Below, one piece after another: positions 17,745-27,781 of a stretch of 64,000 nt of DNA. The DNA comes from Streptococcus sp. zg-86. GTDB taxonomy: Bacteria; Bacillota; Bacilli; Lactobacillales; Streptococcaceae. Positions within the stretch are counted from its first letter, which is position 1, and each line of letters opens with the position of its first letter. The notes beneath the pieces were generated by a model. The model was not told the origin of the DNA. It saw only the letters and a program-made list of their open reading frames with translations, and made no database searches. The position numbers and the translations under genes were made by a program. The stretch spans positions 124,001-188,000 of the forward strand of contig NZ_CP072115.1 of assembly GCF_017639855.1 (NCBI RefSeq), read 5' to 3'.

Positions 17745-18443
17745 ATGCAAGGTTCATTTGTGAAAGAAGGGGCAATTGATGCGATTCCTACCATTTTAGG
17801 CTATGCGAGTATTGGACTAGCTTGTGGAATTGTTTCGGTTAATTCAGGTATTTCAGCGCTAGAAATGGCTTTGATGAGCGTATTCGTATATGCAGGAAGT
17901 GCGCAATTTGTGATGTGTGCCATGATTTTAGCGGGTGCGCCTTTGATGTCGATTGCAGTGACGGTATTTTTTGTCAATCTACGTCATTTTCTCCTCAGTC
18001 TGCATACAGCGTCCATGTTTCAAAAAAATTCTTTGGGTTCTAATATTTTTATCGGTTCATTTTTGACGGATGAGTCCTATGGTGTCTTGTTGCGGAAACA
18101 GTTGGAAAATCCAACGGTATCTCCCTATTGGATGTATGGGAATAATCTGGCTAGCTATACTGCATGGGTGTTGTTTACCGTGTTAGGCAATCTCATCGGT
18201 AGCTTCATTCCAAATCCGGAAGGGTTAGGACTTGATTTTGCATTGGTAGCAATGTTTGTAGGAATTTTTGCAGGTCAGCTAGAAGCGATGGCAAGACAGA
18301 TTCCATTACGGAAGATTGGCTGGATTCTGTTGAGTGTATTTTTGGCCTATATGGGATTGGTTCTGGTGACCTCTTCTTATATTGCGGTTCTTGTAGCGAC
18401 CTTGATTGGCTGTTTTGTGGGGGTGATGCTGGATGATAAATAG
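17745..18443 (+). CDS. azlC: Branched-chain amino acid exporter, large subunit AzlC
   Basis: AzlC and AzlD form a two-subunit exporter for branched-chain amino acids and analogues such as azaleucine. The 232-residue protein has about eight hydrophobic segments and the family signatures GYASIGLACGIV near residue 20, VYAGSAQFVMCAMI near residue 50 and FFVNLRHFLLSL near residue 75. I chose the ATG at 17745 because AAAGGAG is eight bases upstream and the promoter overlaps the longer upstream frame (to 17652). The azlD start lies inside its end. Confidence 0.9.
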   Translation: MQGSFVKEGAIDAIPTILGYASIGLACGIVSVNSGISALEMALMSVFVYAGSAQFVMCAMILAGAPLMSIAVTVFFVNLRHFLLSLHTASMFQKNSLGSNIFIGSFLTDESYGVLLRKQLENPTVSPYWMYGNNLASYTAWVLFTVLGNLIGSFIPNPEGLGLDFALVAMFVGIFAGQLEAMARQIPLRKIGWILLSVFLAYMGLVLVTSSYIAVLVATLIGCFVGVMLDDK

Positions 18444-18762
18444 GGAAATGGTATGGATGATTCTAGCTGCAATGGTTGTAACCTGGGTGCCGAGAATTCT
18501 GCCCTTTGTCTTAACAAAAGGAAAATCTCTGCCCCCTCTTACCTTGCATTTTTTACGCTTTCTACCTCTTTCCATTATCTTTGCCTTGACCTTATCAAGT
18601 GTGGTGGATGAAAGGGTGGGGCATTTTCCGCGTTTTCTACCAATTGAAACAATAGCCTTGTTACCGACTTTCTTTGTCGTTTTGAAAACAAAGAATATTC
18701 TGCTCGCAGTTATAGTAGGGGTTGTCGTAACAGCTAGCTTGCGGTTTCTTTCAGGAATTTAA
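18433..18762 (+). CDS. azlD: Branched-chain amino acid exporter, small subunit AzlD
   Basis: The 109-residue membrane protein has three to four hydrophobic segments and the AzlD hallmark WVPRILPFVL near residue 18, with LRFLPLSII after it. It overlaps azlC by eleven bases and ends at a shared terminator, so the two are co-expressed. Substrate assignment rests on family knowledge. Confidence 0.9.
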   Translation: MINREMVWMILAAMVVTWVPRILPFVLTKGKSLPPLTLHFLRFLPLSIIFALTLSSVVDERVGHFPRFLPIETIALLPTFFVVLKTKNILLAVIVGVVVTASLRFLSGI

Positions 18763-18772
18763 ATCAGATACT

Positions 18773-18804
18773 AAAAAGTTCGAGATGTTTGTCTCGAACT
18801 TTTT
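18773..18804. terminator. Bidirectional terminator after azlD
   Basis: AAAAAGTTCGAGA and TCTCGAACTTTTT form a perfect 13-bp stem with a six-base loop, serving azlCD and the convergent ABC genes. Confidence 0.95.
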
Positions 18805-18807
18805 GTA

Positions 18808-20430
18808 TTATTTCAACCGAAAGGTCTTAGGAGCTTTTTTGAGGAGAATCAGATAGCCGATTCCGACATAAAGGCTAATTCCGATGGAAAGACCTAGGAT
18901 ATACAGTAGACTTGCGATTTTTAGTTGGGTATTGAGATAGGCCAGCCAATACAAGGCTCCGCTGAGAATGCGGTAGAGAGGATTGACAATTTCCATGTCT
19001 TTGGTAAAGGGTTGGAGAATATAGTAGATAAAGAGATCATGGAAGGAAAAGAGGAAGGTCATGCTAAGTATGAGATAGGCTGTCAAGAGAATGATATGCC
19101 AAGAATAGTGAAAATGCCCTATCAGCATGATGATGAGAAAGAGAGCGGAAGCAAAAACACTATTAAATTTTAGGATTTGCAAGAAACGATAATTAAAGCC
19201 AGCTAAAATCGTCTTAGGCTCTCGATAAAATGGATAATGGAGCATAGCGATGTCACAATTGACAAAGACCATTTGGGTGATTTGCTTGCCGAGCGAGCCT
19301 GCATACATAATCATGAGGGTAAAGGGGAGGAGGGCAATCAATCCTTCTTCTGGTAGTTTCAACGGTTCGTGTGCAAAGAATGCAATCGTCGCAAATAAGG
19401 TGGGAACGAGTAGCAAAAAGAGCAAGCGTTTTTTCAATCCTTTTGCAAGTATGGTGTGATAGCGTTGGAAAAGCAGGGCATTGAGGTAGTTCATACCGGT
19501 CAGGTGCGTGAGGTCTTCCTGTTTGTCTAAACTCAATTTTTCCTGCATTTTCAAGCCTTGACGGGTGTATTCATTGCCTTGTTTCATCTGGAAGATTTTC
19601 TTATCTAAGGCGAGCGATTCTTCCATGCGGAAGTTGAAATATTCCGTTATCTGATGAAAGGCAAGAACTGAACGGAGGCTCATGAGGAAAATGGGGATTT
19701 GGATAATCAGCAGTACGAGTAAAAATGCGGTGTTGAGTGCATCTCGTTTGAAAAAAGCTAGGATTGCAAAGGTCATACCAGGTAGAAGGAGAGCCCAATT
19801 CTGCCAGGACCAATTTGTGATGAAGGTACGGCGTTTAAAGAACCAGAAATTACAAGCATAACCGGCTAATTGGGCGGTCGGGAGTGCTAAGAGTCCGACA
19901 GGCAGTATCAGCCATTGGTGAGCTAGACCGCTCAAGATCATCAAGGCAGGAAGATAGGCTAGGCTATGAATAATGGGCTCGACCAATAATTGACTGTGTA
20001 AAAAGAGTCTTTGAGAGAGTTTGAAATTGACCAGAAACTCTCGATTTGATTGTGAGATGACGGATTCAAAACCTTTTGAGAAGCGAAAAAGAACGCCTGT
20101 TAGACTAATCCATATGGCAAAACCAAGTAGGAAGCTCTGAGGTTGTAGAGGTAGGGATAGAGGCTCCGCACCTGTTGCAAGATTGATAGTGATATGGGCT
20201 GTGCCCACATAGAGCGTTAGCCAGAAGAATTTTGCCAAGAAGCGAAAAGGGATGGAGAGAATAGTAAAGAGATAAAATAAACTGCTTTTTACCTTGTAAG
20301 AATGGTAAACTGTTTCAGGAATGGATTTTCCAATGAAGGGAATTTTTCGTAGGTAGTAGAGAAAGCCATTGACCTGTTTGCTAAGGCTGAACTTTTCTTG
20401 ATACCAGCTATACCGTAACATATCTTTCAT
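18808..20430 (-). CDS. ABC transporter permease, large multi-helix type
   Basis: The 540-residue protein has about a dozen hydrophobic segments in two clusters (roughly residues 55-210 and 320-530) with a charged central region (about 240-310, EYFNFRMEESLALDKKIFQM). It is cotranscribed with an ATPase gene ten bases upstream. I do not recognise a named family beyond ABC exporter permease; it is longer than EcsB and differs at the N-terminus. GGAGGACC precedes the ATG. The substrate is unknown. Confidence 0.65.
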   Translation of the reverse strand: MKDMLRYSWYQEKFSLSKQVNGFLYYLRKIPFIGKSIPETVYHSYKVKSSLFYLFTILSIPFRFLAKFFWLTLYVGTAHITINLATGAEPLSLPLQPQSFLLGFAIWISLTGVLFRFSKGFESVISQSNREFLVNFKLSQRLFLHSQLLVEPIIHSLAYLPALMILSGLAHQWLILPVGLLALPTAQLAGYACNFWFFKRRTFITNWSWQNWALLLPGMTFAILAFFKRDALNTAFLLVLLIIQIPIFLMSLRSVLAFHQITEYFNFRMEESLALDKKIFQMKQGNEYTRQGLKMQEKLSLDKQEDLTHLTGMNYLNALLFQRYHTILAKGLKKRLLFLLLVPTLFATIAFFAHEPLKLPEEGLIALLPFTLMIMYAGSLGKQITQMVFVNCDIAMLHYPFYREPKTILAGFNYRFLQILKFNSVFASALFLIIMLIGHFHYSWHIILLTAYLILSMTFLFSFHDLFIYYILQPFTKDMEIVNPLYRILSGALYWLAYLNTQLKIASLLYILGLSIGISLYVGIGYLILLKKAPKTFRLK

Positions 20431-20440
20431 CTGGGTCCTC

Positions 20441-21142
20441 CTATTTATCTGCTAATAGATTGACGATTTCTTGTTCAAAATCGGTGTCGTGCAAACGTTC
20501 GGTTGGTACGGCTTGTAACTTCTTGTGATGCAAGAGGACAATTTCATCGCACAGATCTTGAGCCAATTGGAGAATATGGGTTGAAAAGATGATAATAGAT
20601 TCTTTCTTTGCCTCTCGAATTAACTGTTTAAATTCATGAGCTGCGACTGGGTCAAATGAGGTGAGAGGCTCGTCAAGTAAGAGAACAGCTGGTTGTACGA
20701 TGAGAGATAGGAGAAGCTGAACCTTATTTTGCATTCCATGAGAGAAGTCTTTCAGCAAGCGGTGTTGGTCTACATGGTCAATACCGACTAGTGTTAGCCA
20801 TTCTTCGGGACTCCGTGAACTACGCAGTTTATCTTTGTGAATGTCCATGTAAAAACGGATAAATTCAAAGGCGGTCATAAAAGCAGGGAGTTGCGGGTAG
20901 GTCTGAGTAAAGCCGATTTCAGTTGAATCATAGTCGCGCAGTTGCTCCTCTTCTTCAAACTGAATTGTCCCATGTTCGAGAACGAGGTTACGGGCGATAC
21001 AGTTAAAGAGGGTTGTTTTCCCAGCACCGTTTCTGCCGAGGAGTCCGTAGATTTTTCCTTGTTCAAACGTAAAGGACGTTTCTTGGAAGATGATTTTCTG
21101 GTCAAATTGTTTTGAAATGGTGTTAAGGGCTAGTTTCATCAT
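20441..21142 (-). CDS. ABC transporter ATP-binding protein
   Basis: A 233-residue ATPase with Walker A GLLGRNGAGKTTL (about residues 33-45), the Q-loop GFTQTYPQLP, signature FSHGMQNKVQLL, Walker B VLLLDEPLTSFDP and H-loop FSTHILQLAQDL. It pairs with the downstream 540-residue permease. Its -35 element is shared with the terminator of the upstream flavoprotein gene. AAAGGAGACC precedes the tandem ATG codons; I used the first. Confidence 0.85.
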   Translation of the reverse strand: MMKLALNTISKQFDQKIIFQETSFTFEQGKIYGLLGRNGAGKTTLFNCIARNLVLEHGTIQFEEEEQLRDYDSTEIGFTQTYPQLPAFMTAFEFIRFYMDIHKDKLRSSRSPEEWLTLVGIDHVDQHRLLKDFSHGMQNKVQLLLSLIVQPAVLLLDEPLTSFDPVAAHEFKQLIREAKKESIIIFSTHILQLAQDLCDEIVLLHHKKLQAVPTERLHDTDFEQEIVNLLADK

Positions 21143-21177
21143 AATCGGTCTCCTTTTTGTATCTTTGTTCTATGTTT

Positions 21178-21206
21178 ATCATACATTAAAATACAAAAAA
21201 ATTCAA
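21178..21206 (-). promoter_or_regulatory. Promoter of the ABC pair
   Basis: Minus-strand TTGAAT (21206-21201), 17-base spacer, TATGAT (21183-21178). The -35 lies inside the terminator hairpin of the upstream gene. Confidence 0.7.
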
Positions 21207-21221
21207 GGGCTTCCTTGAATT
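21194..21221 (-). terminator. Terminator of the BaiN-like gene
   Basis: Minus-strand AATTCAAGG-AAGC-CCTTGAATT followed by six T residues, immediately after the stop codon. Confidence 0.9.
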
Positions 21222-22433
<1,212 letters not shown>

Positions 22434-22495
22434 CTAGTCTGTCTTTTTATTGTATCATAAAAGCAGATTGGCGGGTATTAGAATAGTAGGAAAAT

Positions 22496-22524
22496 TTGAC
22501 AGGACCAGGTGGTTGTGGTAAGAT
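22496..22524 (+). promoter_or_regulatory. rocS promoter
   Basis: TTGACA (22496-22501), 17-base spacer ending TGG, TAAGAT (22519-22524). Confidence 0.75.
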
Positions 22525-22566
22525 TTTAATGATACAAACAAGAAAAATCAAGCAATTGAGGATATT

Positions 22567-23058
22567 ATGGGAATTGAAAAAACAGTCAGCGAATTGGCGG
22601 AAATCTTGGGTGTCAGCCGGCAGGCGATGAATAACCGGGTGAAGTCTCTTCCAGAAGAATTCGTTGAAAAAAATGAGAAGGGTGTAACGGTTGTTAATCG
22701 TGCAGGCCTTGTCAAGTTAGAAGAGATTTACAAGACTACCATTTTTGAAGATGAGCCGATTAGCGAAGAAGTCAAGCAACGCGAGTTGATGGAAATCTTA
22801 GTCGATGAGAAAAATGACGAAATCAATCGCTTGTATAAGCAGTTAGAAGTGAAAGACAAACAGATTGCGGAAAAAGATGAGCAGTTGCGGGTGAAAGATG
22901 TTCAGATTTCTGAAAAAGACAAGCAATTGGATCAGCAGCAACAATTGACCTTAAAAGCGATGGCTGACAAGGATGTCTTGAAGTTGGAATTGGAAGAAGC
23001 AAAGGCACATGCGCAAGAAAAAACAAAGGGCTTCTTTGCACGATTACTTGGACGATAA
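22567..23058 (+). CDS. rocS: RocS-like chromosome segregation regulator (DUF536)
   Basis: The 163-residue protein has an N-terminal winged helix-turn-helix (VSELAEILGVSRQAMNNRVK, residues 7-26), then a long coiled coil built of near-repeats QLEVKDKQIAEKDEQL and QISEKDKQL (about 95-145), and a basic amphipathic C-terminus TKGFFARLLGR. This architecture and length match RocS of S. pneumoniae, a membrane-associated DNA-binding protein linking chromosome segregation and capsule/division control. Function here is by similarity. It is monocistronic, with its own promoter and terminator. Confidence 0.82.
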   Translation: MGIEKTVSELAEILGVSRQAMNNRVKSLPEEFVEKNEKGVTVVNRAGLVKLEEIYKTTIFEDEPISEEVKQRELMEILVDEKNDEINRLYKQLEVKDKQIAEKDEQLRVKDVQISEKDKQLDQQQQLTLKAMADKDVLKLELEEAKAHAQEKTKGFFARLLGR

Positions 23059-23059
23059 G

Positions 23060-23099
23060 AAGTTTGGGACGGGAAATTGTCTCAGACTTTTTCTTTTTT
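23060..23099 (+). terminator. rocS terminator
   Basis: AAGTTTGGGAC pairs with GTCTCAGACTT through two wobbles, followed by a long T-rich tail. Confidence 0.8.
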
Positions 23100-23171
23100 G
23101 TCGCGAACAGCCCAATCGCTCTTCTTATGCAGGGGAGATAAATTGGGCTCAAAGAAGCTAGAATTTTAAAA

Positions 23172-23187
23172 TGAAAAGGGTTACAAT
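23172..23187 (+). promoter_or_regulatory. cre-like site over the PTS operon -10
   Basis: TGAAAAGGGTTACA matches the CcpA consensus TGWNANCGNTNWCA except at one position and overlaps the -10-like TACAAT (23182-23187). Catabolite repression of the sugar operon is plausible but not certain. Confidence 0.4.
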
Positions 23188-23205
23188 AAAAACAAGGAGG
23201 ACGAC

Positions 23206-25248
23206 ATGATTGATAACCGTACCATTGCTATCTTAATGGAATTGTTTGCCAATCAAGAGATGAGCCTATATGAATTGAGTATTCAGACAGGAATTGAAAA
23301 GGAACAGTTATTGGCAAGCCTTGAGCAGGTCAATCACGTATTGGAGGCTCATGCTTTTGAGGAGATTCAGGAGCAAGACGGAGTTTATCACGTACCTGAT
23401 TCCTTGCTAGAGGAAAGTTATCACATTTTTGAAATGTTTCGCAATCGACAAATTTATTTGTCGCAGGAGGAGCGGATTGTCCTCATCTATCTTTACACCT
23501 TTATTCGGAAGGATTTTATTTCCAATGTGCATTATCAAGAACTCTTGAGTGTCAGTAGGAATACTACGCTTTCGGATATTAAAAATGTAAAGGAAATGTG
23601 CTTGCGATTTGGTGTTTCATTTGACTATACCAGAGCGCGTGGCTATCACTTAAATGGTCGGGAGGAAGACAAACATCGTCTAGCCTTGTATGCCATTAGT
23701 GATTGCTTGCAGACCTCCATTGGCTTGTGGGCCTTGGATTATATTCTAAGAGCTTGGCAGGAAGATAATGCGATTGATATACTGAAAAAGACCAGTCAGC
23801 AGGCCTGTCAATTTTATCAGGTATCGGCTTTAGAAGATCGTTTGGATGAATACTTGTACTTTTTACAGTTCCTTGCTATTCGCCAGGCTAGGGTTCAGTT
23901 GGAAATTGATTGGCCGACGACAACAACTCTCGGATTTATTCAAGAATTTGTAGAGCAACTCTGGGGAATCCTTCAAACCAAAAAGAAGGCGAATCATACC
24001 TTATCAGAGAAGTGGTTAGCCTATTTAGCTCATTTGTTACAGGGGTGCCTTGAGGGAGATGTAGAGCAAAAAGAAAGTTTGTTTCATCAATTGACCGTTG
24101 CGATTGTGGAGGAAATGGAACGACTGTCTCTGATTGAATTTGATAATCGTTTGGAGATGATTGAGGGCCTACAGCGCCACTTAATTCCTGCTTACTATCG
24201 TTTGACTTCACAGTTGGTCAATGTCAACTCCTATACGGATGTGATTAAGGAAGAGCATAAGGACTTATTCCAATTGGTGCAAAAAGCCTTAGCACCTTTA
24301 GAAGCTCATCTCGGCTTTGCCATTCCAGACAGTGAAGTATCCTACTTTGTCATTCATTTTGGTGGCTACATTGAGGCAAAAAAAGAGCGTTCGTTTCGCT
24401 ACCGTGCCTTGGTGGTCTGCCCTAATGGGGTCAGCTCATCCTTGATTGTCAAAGAAAATCTCCGCCAGCTGTTTCCAAATATTTCCTTTGCGGATACGCA
24501 TTCGCTCAAGGAATTTGAAGAAAGCCATAGCGAAGAGTACGATATGATTTTTGCGACGATTAAGCTGGAGACCCAGTTACCTTTCTTTTTGGTTCCTCAG
24601 TTGATGACAAATAGCCAAAAGAAAGATTTATTCCAGTTGGTGAGTGAACAATTTCCAAATGCCGGTTATTTCCCGATTGAAATTGAACAATTACTAGCAG
24701 TGATTGGCAAGTACGCGACGATTCATCGTGAACAGTCCTTGAAATACGAGTTGGTTCAGTTTATGAATCAGCAATCTTATGAACGAAGGAGACGAAGTCC
24801 TATGTTAGGCGAACTTATTACGAAAGAGACCTTCCAACGCTCTAGCGAGAGTCTGAATTGGAAAGAAGCGATTGCTTTAGCCGCTCAGCCTTTAGTAGCA
24901 AATGGTTCGGTGGAAGAACGATATATTGATGCCATGATTGGCAAGGTGACAGAGTTTGGTCCCTTTATTGATTTAGGAAAAGGCGTGGCCATTCCCCATG
25001 CGCGTCCAGAAGACGGGGTTAATCAAATTGGGATGTCCATGTTAGCTTTGGAAAATCCAGTCTATCTCCTTGATGATCCAGCGCATGAAATTCGTCTGTT
25101 TATCTGCATTGCAGCAATTGATAACCAGACACACTTAAAGGCACTTTCAGGTTTAACAGCCATTTTACGAAAGGAAGAAAATATTCAACAACTCATCAAT
25201 GCCAAGAGCTTTGATGATATCGCAGACTTAATAAAGGAGGTTAACTAA
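23206..25248 (+). CDS. BglG/MtlR-type PTS transcriptional regulator with EIIB and EIIA domains
   Basis: The 680-residue regulator has an N-terminal helix-turn-helix (residues about 5-65), a second DNA-binding-like segment, two PRD domains (about 180-395), an EIIB-like domain with VVCPNGVSSS (about 400-490) and a C-terminal EIIA domain (about 535-680) with the phosphorylatable His598 in GVAIPHARPEDG. Such proteins activate PTS operons according to phosphorylation by HPr and EIIB. It is the first gene of the operon, two bases ahead of the EIIB gene. No separate EIIA gene follows, so its own EIIA domain may serve transport. Start ATG with AAGGAGG. Confidence 0.88.
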   Translation: MIDNRTIAILMELFANQEMSLYELSIQTGIEKEQLLASLEQVNHVLEAHAFEEIQEQDGVYHVPDSLLEESYHIFEMFRNRQIYLSQEERIVLIYLYTFIRKDFISNVHYQELLSVSRNTTLSDIKNVKEMCLRFGVSFDYTRARGYHLNGREEDKHRLALYAISDCLQTSIGLWALDYILRAWQEDNAIDILKKTSQQACQFYQVSALEDRLDEYLYFLQFLAIRQARVQLEIDWPTTTTLGFIQEFVEQLWGILQTKKKANHTLSEKWLAYLAHLLQGCLEGDVEQKESLFHQLTVAIVEEMERLSLIEFDNRLEMIEGLQRHLIPAYYRLTSQLVNVNSYTDVIKEEHKDLFQLVQKALAPLEAHLGFAIPDSEVSYFVIHFGGYIEAKKERSFRYRALVVCPNGVSSSLIVKENLRQLFPNISFADTHSLKEFEESHSEEYDMIFATIKLETQLPFFLVPQLMTNSQKKDLFQLVSEQFPNAGYFPIEIEQLLAVIGKYATIHREQSLKYELVQFMNQQSYERRRRSPMLGELITKETFQRSSESLNWKEAIALAAQPLVANGSVEERYIDAMIGKVTEFGPFIDLGKGVAIPHARPEDGVNQIGMSMLALENPVYLLDDPAHEIRLFICIAAIDNQTHLKALSGLTAILRKEENIQQLINAKSFDDIADLIKEVN

Positions 25249-25249
25249 T

Positions 25250-25534
25250 ATGTTACGAATCGGTACTGCATGTGGTTCAGGATTGGGGTCAAGTTTCATG
25301 GTGCAAATGAACATTGAGTCAATCTTGAGAGATTTAGGCGTTTCAGATGTAAACGTTGAGCATTATGACTTGGGTGGTGCAAATCCAAGTGAAGCTGATG
25401 TATGGATTGTAGCTCGTGACTTGGCAGATTCTGCAACACACTTGGGCGATGTTCGTGTCTTAAATAGTATTATTGACATGGATGAACTCAAAGAACTCGT
25501 TACAGCAATTTGTCAGGAAAAAGGCTTAATTTAA
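25250..25534 (+). CDS. PTS EIIB component, ascorbate (SgaB/UlaB) type
   Basis: The 94-residue cytosolic protein begins MLRIGTACGSGLGSSFM, with the phosphocysteine Cys8 in the CGSGLGSS loop that defines the ascorbate-family EIIB. It would take phosphate from an EIIA and pass it to the sugar during uptake through the adjacent EIIC. It starts two bases after the regulator stop and precedes the EIIC by 48 bases. The true sugar is not determined; ascorbate or another acidic pentose-like substrate is possible. Confidence 0.88.
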   Translation: MLRIGTACGSGLGSSFMVQMNIESILRDLGVSDVNVEHYDLGGANPSEADVWIVARDLADSATHLGDVRVLNSIIDMDELKELVTAICQEKGLI

Positions 25535-25582
25535 TGAAAAAGTGAAGCGGCTTAGTTACCGCTTCTAAGGGAGGATATGATT

Positions 25583-26929
25583 ATGTTTTTAAATTTTTTA
25601 ATTGATATTGCAAAGACGCCTTCAATTTTGGTTGCGTTGATTGCAATTTTAGGATTGGCTCTTCAAAAGAAGCCAGCAGCTGATTTGATTAAAGGTGGCT
25701 TGAAAACCTTTGTTGGGTTCATTGTTGTTGGTGGTGGTGCCAATATTATTATTAGCTCACTTGAGCCATTCAGTAAAATGTTTGAACAAGCCTTTCATTT
25801 GACAGGGGTTGTTCCAAATAACGAAGCAGTCGTAGCGGTTGCCTTGACAGAATATGGTACAGCGACTTCGCTAATCATGTTACTCGGTATGATTTTCAAT
25901 ATCGCAATTGCTCGCTTTACTCGCTTTAAATACATCTTCTTGACAGGTCACCATACGCTTTATATGGCGTGTATGATTGCGGTTATTCTCTCTGTGGCAG
26001 GATTTACCTCTGCTGGTTTGATTGTCATGGGTGGATTGGCTCTTGCCTTAATCATGACCTTGTCTCCAGCCTTTGTACAAAAATACATGGTTCAATTGAC
26101 TGGTAATGATAAGGTGGCGCTTGGTCACTTTGGTTCACTTGGTTACTGGCTCAGCGGATTTATCGGTGGTCTTGTAGGGGACAAATCAACTTCAACAGAA
26201 GATATTAAATTCCCTAAAGGTTTGGCATTCTTGCGTGATAGTACCGTAAGTATCGCTATTTCAATGTCTGTTATTTATATGATTGTAGCCTTCTTTGCAG
26301 GTGGCGACTACATTAAAGAAAATCTTAGCAATGGAACAAATAGCATGGTGTATGCTCTTACCCTTGGTGGTACATTTGCAGCAGGTGTCTTTGTTATCTT
26401 GGCAGGTGTCCGCTTAATCTTGGCAGAAATCGTTCCAGCCTTCAAAGGAATTTCAGAAAAATTGGTACCAAATTCAAAACCAGCCTTGGACTGCCCAATC
26501 GTGTATCCATATGCTCCAAATGCTGTATTGATTGGTTTTATCTCTAGCTTTGTTGGTGGTATCGTGAGCATGTTCATCTTGATTGCAACAGGTGGCGTGG
26601 TTATCTTGCCAGGTGTTGTACCTCACTTCTTCTGTGGTGCGACTGCAGGGGTTATGGGAAATGCCTCAGGTGGTGTTCGTGGTGCTGTTATCGGTTCATT
26701 TGTTCATGGTATGCTCATTAGCTTCCTTCCAGTCTTCTTGCTTCCAGTTCTAGGAAATCTTGGATTTGCTGGTTCAACATTCTCTGATGCAGACTTTGGT
26801 CTATCAGGAATCTTCCTTGGTCTTCTAGCAGATCATGGTGGTGTCATGACTGTTTCAATCGGTATCTTTGCAATCTTGGCATTGATGGTTGGTTTATCAG
26901 TTGTCAAGAAAGATCAGAAAGAAGGATAA
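25583..26929 (+). CDS. PTS EIIC component, SgaT/UlaA type
   Basis: This 448-residue membrane protein has ten or more hydrophobic segments and family-typical sequences such as LIKGGLKTFVGFIVVGGGA near the start, LTGHHTLYMACM near residue 128 and PVLGNLGFAGSTFSDADFG near the C-terminus. It is the substrate channel of the ascorbate-type PTS. I place the start at the ATG at 25583, eight bases after AGGGAGG; an ATG at 25577 is too close to that site. The next gene, a transketolase N-half, begins three bases after its stop. Confidence 0.88.
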   Translation: MFLNFLIDIAKTPSILVALIAILGLALQKKPAADLIKGGLKTFVGFIVVGGGANIIISSLEPFSKMFEQAFHLTGVVPNNEAVVAVALTEYGTATSLIMLLGMIFNIAIARFTRFKYIFLTGHHTLYMACMIAVILSVAGFTSAGLIVMGGLALALIMTLSPAFVQKYMVQLTGNDKVALGHFGSLGYWLSGFIGGLVGDKSTSTEDIKFPKGLAFLRDSTVSIAISMSVIYMIVAFFAGGDYIKENLSNGTNSMVYALTLGGTFAAGVFVILAGVRLILAEIVPAFKGISEKLVPNSKPALDCPIVYPYAPNAVLIGFISSFVGGIVSMFILIATGGVVILPGVVPHFFCGATAGVMGNASGGVRGAVIGSFVHGMLISFLPVFLLPVLGNLGFAGSTFSDADFGLSGIFLGLLADHGGVMTVSIGIFAILALMVGLSVVKKDQKEG

Positions 26930-26932
26930 AAT

Positions 26933-27781
26933 ATGACAAATAGGCTAGAAGAATTGACACACTTTGCAAAAGAAATTAGATACCATACTCTGACAACCTT
27001 GAATCAACTTGGATTTGGTCACTATGGTGGAAGTTTGTCAATTGTTGAAGTTTTAGCCGCTCTATATGGTGAGGTTCTGGATGTAACTATCCAGAATTTC
27101 GCTTCTAAGGAGCGTGATCACTTTGTCCTGTCAAAAGGGCATGCAGGGCCAGCCTTGTATAGTACCTTGTACTTGAAAGGTTTCTTTGACCATGATTTTC
27201 TCTGGTCGTTGAACCGCAACGGAACACGTTTACCGTCTCATCCTGACCGGAACTTGACACCGGGGGTAGATATGACAACTGGTTCGCTTGGTCAAGGAAT
27301 GAGTGTTGCGACAGGAATTGCCTACGGTAAACAAATTACGAATTCGCCTCACTATACCTATGCCTTAGTAGGAGATGGAGAATTGAATGAAGGTCAGTGT
27401 TGGGAAGCGGCTCAGTTCGCAGCACACCAAGAGTTATCTCACTTGATTCTTTTTGTAGATGATAATAAGAAACAATTAGATGGTCCTACTGCAGAAATTT
27501 GCCAAACCTTTGATTTTGTAGAAAAATTTGCCTCCTTTGGTTGGGAATCCGTTCGGGTAGATGGTTCTAGTATCGAAGCAATTCTTGAGGCGATTCAAGC
27601 GATGAAAGACAGTCGTTCTTCTCGTCCAAAATGTATTGTACTTGATACTGTCAAGGGACAAGGAATTGATTTCCTTGAAACGATGGCAAGTAACCACCAT
27701 TTACGACTATCTGGTCAATTGGTGGATGATTTAGAAGCTGCTGCACAGGCGTTAGCAAGTGAATTGGAGGTCACAGAATGA
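26933..27781 (+). CDS. Transketolase, N-terminal (TPP-binding) subunit
   Basis: The 282-residue protein is the N-terminal half of a split transketolase. It has the HYGGSLSIVEVLAALYG segment near residue 30, LSKGHAGPALY, the TGSLGQGMSVATGIAYG loop and the thiamine diphosphate motif GDGELNEGQCWEA followed by DDNKKQLDG. Paired with the next gene it moves two-carbon ketol units between sugar phosphates. Location behind the PTS genes suggests it handles the imported sugar's pentose phosphate product. It overlaps the C-half gene by ATGA. Confidence 0.92.
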   Translation: MTNRLEELTHFAKEIRYHTLTTLNQLGFGHYGGSLSIVEVLAALYGEVLDVTIQNFASKERDHFVLSKGHAGPALYSTLYLKGFFDHDFLWSLNRNGTRLPSHPDRNLTPGVDMTTGSLGQGMSVATGIAYGKQITNSPHYTYALVGDGELNEGQCWEAAQFAAHQELSHLILFVDDNKKQLDGPTAEICQTFDFVEKFASFGWESVRVDGSSIEAILEAIQAMKDSRSSRPKCIVLDTVKGQGIDFLETMASNHHLRLSGQLVDDLEAAAQALASELEVTE

